Below are positions 14,094-16,795 of a DNA stretch of 16,795 bases, one piece after another (positions within the stretch are counted from its first letter, which is position 1; each line of letters opens with the position of its first letter). The stretch covers positions 1-16,795 of the forward strand of contig JAOUPA010000028.1 in the NCBI GenBank assembly GCA_029880105.1. The letters are read 5' to 3'. This DNA comes from Gammaproteobacteria bacterium (GTDB lineage: Bacteria; Pseudomonadota; Gammaproteobacteria; SZUA-229). Below the pieces are notes generated by a model. It did no database searches. It worked only from the letters and a program-made list of their open reading frames with translations, and was not told where the DNA came from. The translations under genes were made by a program, and so were the position numbers.

Positions 14094-15311
14094 ATGAAAA
14101 CTTATCTGGTTGGCGGCGCGGTCCGCGATGAATTACTTGACTACCCCTATCATGAGAAAGACTGGGTGGTTGTCGGTGCTACTGTTGAAGCCATGCTAGC
14201 CCAGGGTTACCAGCAGGTCGGCAAGGACTTCCCTGTTTTTCTCCACCCTGTCAGCAAAGATGAGTATGCACTGGCACGAACTGAACGCAAGACCGCACCC
14301 GGTTATAAAGGTTTCGCCGTACACGCCTCACCAGACGTCACCCTGGAAGAAGATCTGGAGCGACGTGACCTGACCATCAATGCCATGGCCAAAGATGAGG
14401 ATGGGCATATCATCGACCCATTCAACGGCCAACGGGATATTCACGATAAAATTCTTCGCCACGTCTCACCGGCCTTTGCCGAAGATCCGGTTCGTATTCT
14501 GCGTGTCGCACGTTTTGCCGCACGCTACCTGCACCTCGGCTTTATCGTCGCCGATGAAACCATGCAGCTGATGAAGAACATGGTCGCCGCCGGCGAGGTG
14601 GATGCACTGGTACCCGAACGTGTCTGGCAGGAAATGGAAAAGGCACTGGGCGAGCGTTCACCTTCACGCTTTATCGAAGTACTGCGCGACTGTGGTGCAC
14701 TCAAGGTGATCCTGCCCGAGCTGGATCGCCTGTTCGGCGTACCACAACCGGTAGAGCATCACCCCGAAATTGATACCGGCATTCACACACTGATGGTGTT
14801 ACAGCAGGCATGTAAATTGAGCCATGCAACCGACGTGCGTTTTGCCGCACTGATGCACGACCTTGGCAAGGGCACAACGCCAAAAGAAGAATGGCCACGG
14901 CACATTGGCCATGAGGCGCGCAGTGCCGACCTGGTACTGGAGATTTGTCAACGCCTGCGCATCCCCAACGACTATCGCGACCTGGCCGAGCGTACCGCAC
15001 GCTTTCATATGCACTACCACCGCGCACTGGAGCTAAAAGCCTCGACCATGGTGGAGACGCTGGAAAAACTCGATGCCTTCAGGAAACCAGAACGCTTTGA
15101 AAAATTCCTGCTGTCTTCTGAGGCCGACGCCCATGGGCGCACCGGTTATGAAAACAAATATTTTGAGCAGAGCGATTATTTCCGGCGGGCATTCAGGGCT
15201 GCGCAGAACGTAGACGTCGCCGCCTTACGCGAGCAGGGGTTTGAGAATCTTGAACTGGCCAACAAAATACGTGAAGAGAGAATTCGGCTGGTAAAGGAAG
15301 TCAGGAACTAA
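14094..15311 (+). CDS. cca: Multifunctional CCA-adding tRNA nucleotidyltransferase with HD domain
   Basis: 405 residues, close to the 412 of E. coli Cca and alignable along nearly its whole length. The class II nucleotidyltransferase core is present: GGAVRD (7-12), HEKDWVVVGAT (20-30) with the carboxylate pair E21/D23, the ALARTERK strand, RRDLTINAMA (90-99) and EDPVRILRVARFAARY (130-145). The HD phosphohydrolase part follows: HPEIDTGIHTL (223-233) and H255-D256 in LMHDLGKG. The enzyme adds or repairs the 3' CCA of tRNAs using CTP and ATP; the HD part gives 2',3'-cyclic phosphodiesterase, 2'-nucleotidase and phosphatase activity in E. coli. The first catalytic carboxylate is Glu rather than the Asp of E. 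coli. ATG 14094 has only a weak ribosome-binding site. Convergent with the uppP operon, 29 bases apart. Confidence 0.97.
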   Translation: MKTYLVGGAVRDELLDYPYHEKDWVVVGATVEAMLAQGYQQVGKDFPVFLHPVSKDEYALARTERKTAPGYKGFAVHASPDVTLEEDLERRDLTINAMAKDEDGHIIDPFNGQRDIHDKILRHVSPAFAEDPVRILRVARFAARYLHLGFIVADETMQLMKNMVAAGEVDALVPERVWQEMEKALGERSPSRFIEVLRDCGALKVILPELDRLFGVPQPVEHHPEIDTGIHTLMVLQQACKLSHATDVRFAALMHDLGKGTTPKEEWPRHIGHEARSADLVLEICQRLRIPNDYRDLAERTARFHMHYHRALELKASTMVETLEKLDAFRKPERFEKFLLSSEADAHGRTGYENKYFEQSDYFRRAFRAAQNVDVAALREQGFENLELANKIREERIRLVKEVRN

Positions 15312-15340
15312 GACTTTGCCTTACTGGAGCGATGATAAAA

Positions 15341-15751
15341 TTATACATAAGCCTCAACTTTCTGCAGAATCAATCTAAACGCAGGCTTCATCGTCAGCAG
15401 CAATGCGACGATGACACCACTGGTATTGGCCACCATATCGGCAAACTCGGCCATGCGCGCCGGATCAAAGCTCTGCACAAATTCCAGCCCCACACCCATG
15501 GTCACAAACGATAGCGCATAGATGAGGCGCTGTCTTTTCTCGTGATAGAGCTGGGCGAACCAGCCCATCAAAACAAAATAAGCCAGTGTATGCCCAATCT
15601 TGTCGAAGAAAGGAATTTCAATACCCGGGTCAGGTGGCGTACTGGTCACCGACAGATAAATCACCAGTACAACCAGTGCATAGCCAATAGCCAGCCATAG
15701 TTTCTGATAACGATGAACGGGATTTGCCATTTGAATAATTCTATCCTGCAT
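15341..15751 (-). CDS. VanZ-like membrane protein, downstream copy
   Basis: 136 residues with four predicted membrane helices. VanZ-like signature: D50-K51-x2-H54 before YFVLMGWFAQL, then E90-x2-Q93, R99, D105, N109 and G112 (GLEFVQSF...R...EFADMVANTSG). VanZ itself gives low-level teicoplanin resistance in Gram-positive bacteria; the biochemical role of the family is unsettled and is usually discussed in terms of envelope lipids or glycopolymers. It begins four bases after the stop of the upstream VanZ-like gene (TAG-ATA-ATG), so the two are surely co-translated, and both follow uppP. It is a close paralogue of the neighbour. M8 (15730) is an alternative start, but AGG nine bases before ATG 15751 favours the first. 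Confidence 0.88.
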   Translation of the reverse strand: MQDRIIQMANPVHRYQKLWLAIGYALVVLVIYLSVTSTPPDPGIEIPFFDKIGHTLAYFVLMGWFAQLYHEKRQRLIYALSFVTMGVGLEFVQSFDPARMAEFADMVANTSGVIVALLLTMKPAFRLILQKVEAYV

Positions 15752-16000
15752 TATCTAAAACCTGATATACGACTCTACCTTTAATAAGATATTTCTAAAA
15801 ACCGGCATTTTTGTGACTAACAGTGCCGCTATCACGCCAAAAGTATTTGCGACTATATCAAGCACTTCCAGTTTACGCACACCCTCAAAACTCTGGATAA
15901 ATTCCAGCACGATACTCATAAAAATAAAGGCAAGCGCATAGATAATGCGCTGTCTTTTAACATGGTAGATCTGTGCGAACCAGCCCATCAAAACAAAATA
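15555..16000 (-). repeat. 26-base identical blocks within the two VanZ-like genes
   Basis: Bases 15555-15580 and 15975-16000 are identical and encode the same part of the VanZ core (YFVLMGWFA region). A second near-identical block (GCGCATAGAT...GCGCTGTCTTTT) lies near 15515-15538 and 15935-15958. Synonymous sites elsewhere have diverged, so this may reflect a fairly recent duplication or local gene conversion. Confidence 0.75.
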
Positions 16001-16231
16001 GGTGAACAGGTGCGTCCACTTATCAAAGTACATCCACAGTGCCGACCTTCTATCGAGATATTCTGTCGCCACACCTTTTACAAAGGTTCGCATTGGCATA
16101 ACAGGTTCCGGTAATACGGTCATCAAAGAGGCGTAGATGACCAGTGCAATCAGTGCATATCCAATGGCCAGCCAGAACCATAGGTAACGATAAACAGGAT
16201 TGACTTCCTGTGAATTAACTTCATGTATCAT
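15755..16231 (-). CDS. VanZ-like membrane protein, upstream copy
   Basis: 158 residues, four predicted membrane helices, same conserved set as its neighbour: D70-K71-x2-H74, YFVLMGWFAQI, E110-x2-Q113, R119, D125, N129, G132. It differs by a longer first periplasmic loop (about 37-69, MTVLPEPVMPMRTFVKG...RRSALWMYF) replacing the roughly 15-residue loop of the other copy. It starts six bases after the uppP stop, without a strong ribosome-binding site, so translation is probably coupled to uppP. Tandem duplication is evident in protein and DNA: a 26-base stretch is identical at 15975-16000 and 15555-15580. The divergent loop suggests the two copies may form a heteromer or handle different substrates, which is inference. 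Confidence 0.88.
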   Translation of the reverse strand: MIHEVNSQEVNPVYRYLWFWLAIGYALIALVIYASLMTVLPEPVMPMRTFVKGVATEYLDRRSALWMYFDKWTHLFTYFVLMGWFAQIYHVKRQRIIYALAFIFMSIVLEFIQSFEGVRKLEVLDIVANTFGVIAALLVTKMPVFRNILLKVESYIRF

Positions 16232-16237
16232 AAGGCG

Positions 16238-16795
16238 TTAGACAAACATAAACAAAAGCACGACACCCAGCACCATACGATAAATCACAAAGGGCATCAT
16301 GCTAATTTTTTCCAGTAGCTTGAGAAAGAAGTGGATGCAGGCGTAGGCACTAAGCGCGGAGATTATCGCACCCATCATCAGGAAATTAATATCGCTGGCA
16401 CTAGCCACATGCAAATATTCCAGCGTCTCCAGGCCACCTGCCAGTACGATAACGGGGATGGACAGTAAAAATGAAAAGCGTGCAGCGGACTGACGGGTAA
16501 GACCCAGCATCAATGCTGCCGTGATAGTGATACCAGAGCGAGAGGTACCCGGGATTAAGGCAATCGCCTGTGCGACACCGATAACCAGGACATCTTTCCA
16601 TTGCAGACTATGCTCGTCGCGGTTCAGGTTTTTATTGCGGTCGGCCAGCCACAACAACAGTCCAAAGAAAATTGTCGCAACGGCAATCACCACCGGCGTG
16701 CGAAGATGATCGCTGATAATATCTTTAAACAATAGTCCAGCCAGGCCAACAGGAATGGTACCGAACAGCACTGCCCATGCCAGGCGGCTATCGGG
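16238..16795 (-). CDS. uppP: Undecaprenyl-diphosphatase UppP (BacA), C-terminal part (5' end outside window)
   Basis: The frame is open to the right edge (reading PDSRLAWAVLFGTIP before GTG 16771), so the N-terminus, with the first conserved motif, is missing. About 185 residues are visible. Family landmarks are the DSRLAW...GTIPVGLAGLLF stretch, a charged loop (WLADRNKNLNR), and ALIPGTSRSGITITAALMLGLTRQSAARFSFLLSIPVI with the PGTSRSG catalytic/phosphate-binding motif, followed by three hydrophobic helices. UppP dephosphorylates undecaprenyl pyrophosphate at the inner membrane so the C55 carrier can be reused for peptidoglycan and other envelope polymers; overproduction gives bacitracin resistance. 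It heads an operon with two VanZ-like genes, whose first start codon lies six bases after this stop (TAA). Confidence 0.95.
   Translation of the reverse strand, partial: PDSRLAWAVLFGTIPVGLAGLLFKDIISDHLRTPVVIAVATIFFGLLLWLADRNKNLNRDEHSLQWKDVLVIGVAQAIALIPGTSRSGITITAALMLGLTRQSAARFSFLLSIPVIVLAGGLETLEYLHVASASDINFLMMGAIISALSAYACIHFFLKLLEKISMMPFVIYRMVLGVVLLFMFV

Noticed and set aside
14701..15027. 108-codon minus-strand frame in cca
   Set aside because: Shadow of the HD-domain part of cca.
1..16795. CRISPR array, tRNA or rRNA, insertion sequence, toxin-antitoxin or phage-defence locus
   Set aside because: No regularly spaced repeats, cloverleaf or T-loop sequence, transposase motifs or typical defence domains were found on reading both strands.

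Overview
The window looks like chromosomal DNA of a gammaproteobacterium. The CCA-adding enzyme is the long, HD-domain-bearing type found in Escherichia coli and relatives, and there is a DUF3025 protein, a DsrE-like periplasmic protein, a UppP, and Gram-negative outer-membrane barrels ending in an aromatic residue. Base composition is moderate, with one clearly GC-richer gene (the DUF3025 gene). I see no tRNA, rRNA, CRISPR array, insertion sequence or phage gene, and I cannot name the species.

Layout, left to right. (1) 1-1282: the 3' end of a secreted parallel beta-helix protein, closed by a good intrinsic terminator. (2) 1336-1809, minus: a periplasmic DsrE/F-like protein. (3) 1981-2255: an FNR-type box and a perfectly placed -10 element ahead of a 54-residue four-cysteine, single-span membrane protein that is too small for ordinary gene calling. 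(4) 2493-4691, plus: a POTRA-less Omp85/BamA-type barrel and a DUF3025 protein. (5) 4693-10849, all minus: a membrane diguanylate cyclase (7TMR-DISM-GGEEF), an FHA-domain protein with a TTG start, a small outer-membrane barrel with its own FNR-type box and a 14-bp palindrome, and a soluble PAS-PAS-PAS-GGDEF-EAL protein. A 534-bp non-coding stretch rich in inverted repeats lies before the last of these. (6) 11063-12814, plus: an unrecognised soluble protein followed closely by a CPA2/Kef-type cation:proton antiporter lacking a regulatory domain. (7) 12938-13900, plus: a PAS-GGEEF cyclase. (8) 14094-15311, plus: cca. (9) 15341 to the right edge, minus: uppP followed by two tandem VanZ-like genes, a tight operon convergent with cca.

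Two themes join these genes. The first is cyclic-di-GMP signalling: three GGDEF proteins, one also carrying EAL, sit within about 9 kb and read different inputs (periplasmic ligand, cytosolic PAS signals), with an FHA phosphothreonine reader downstream of one of them. The second is anaerobic or redox control: two near-consensus FNR boxes sit at activator position, one before the small cysteine protein and one before the small barrel. The right end is envelope metabolism (undecaprenyl carrier recycling plus VanZ-like membrane proteins). Everything about regulation is read from sequence motifs only.
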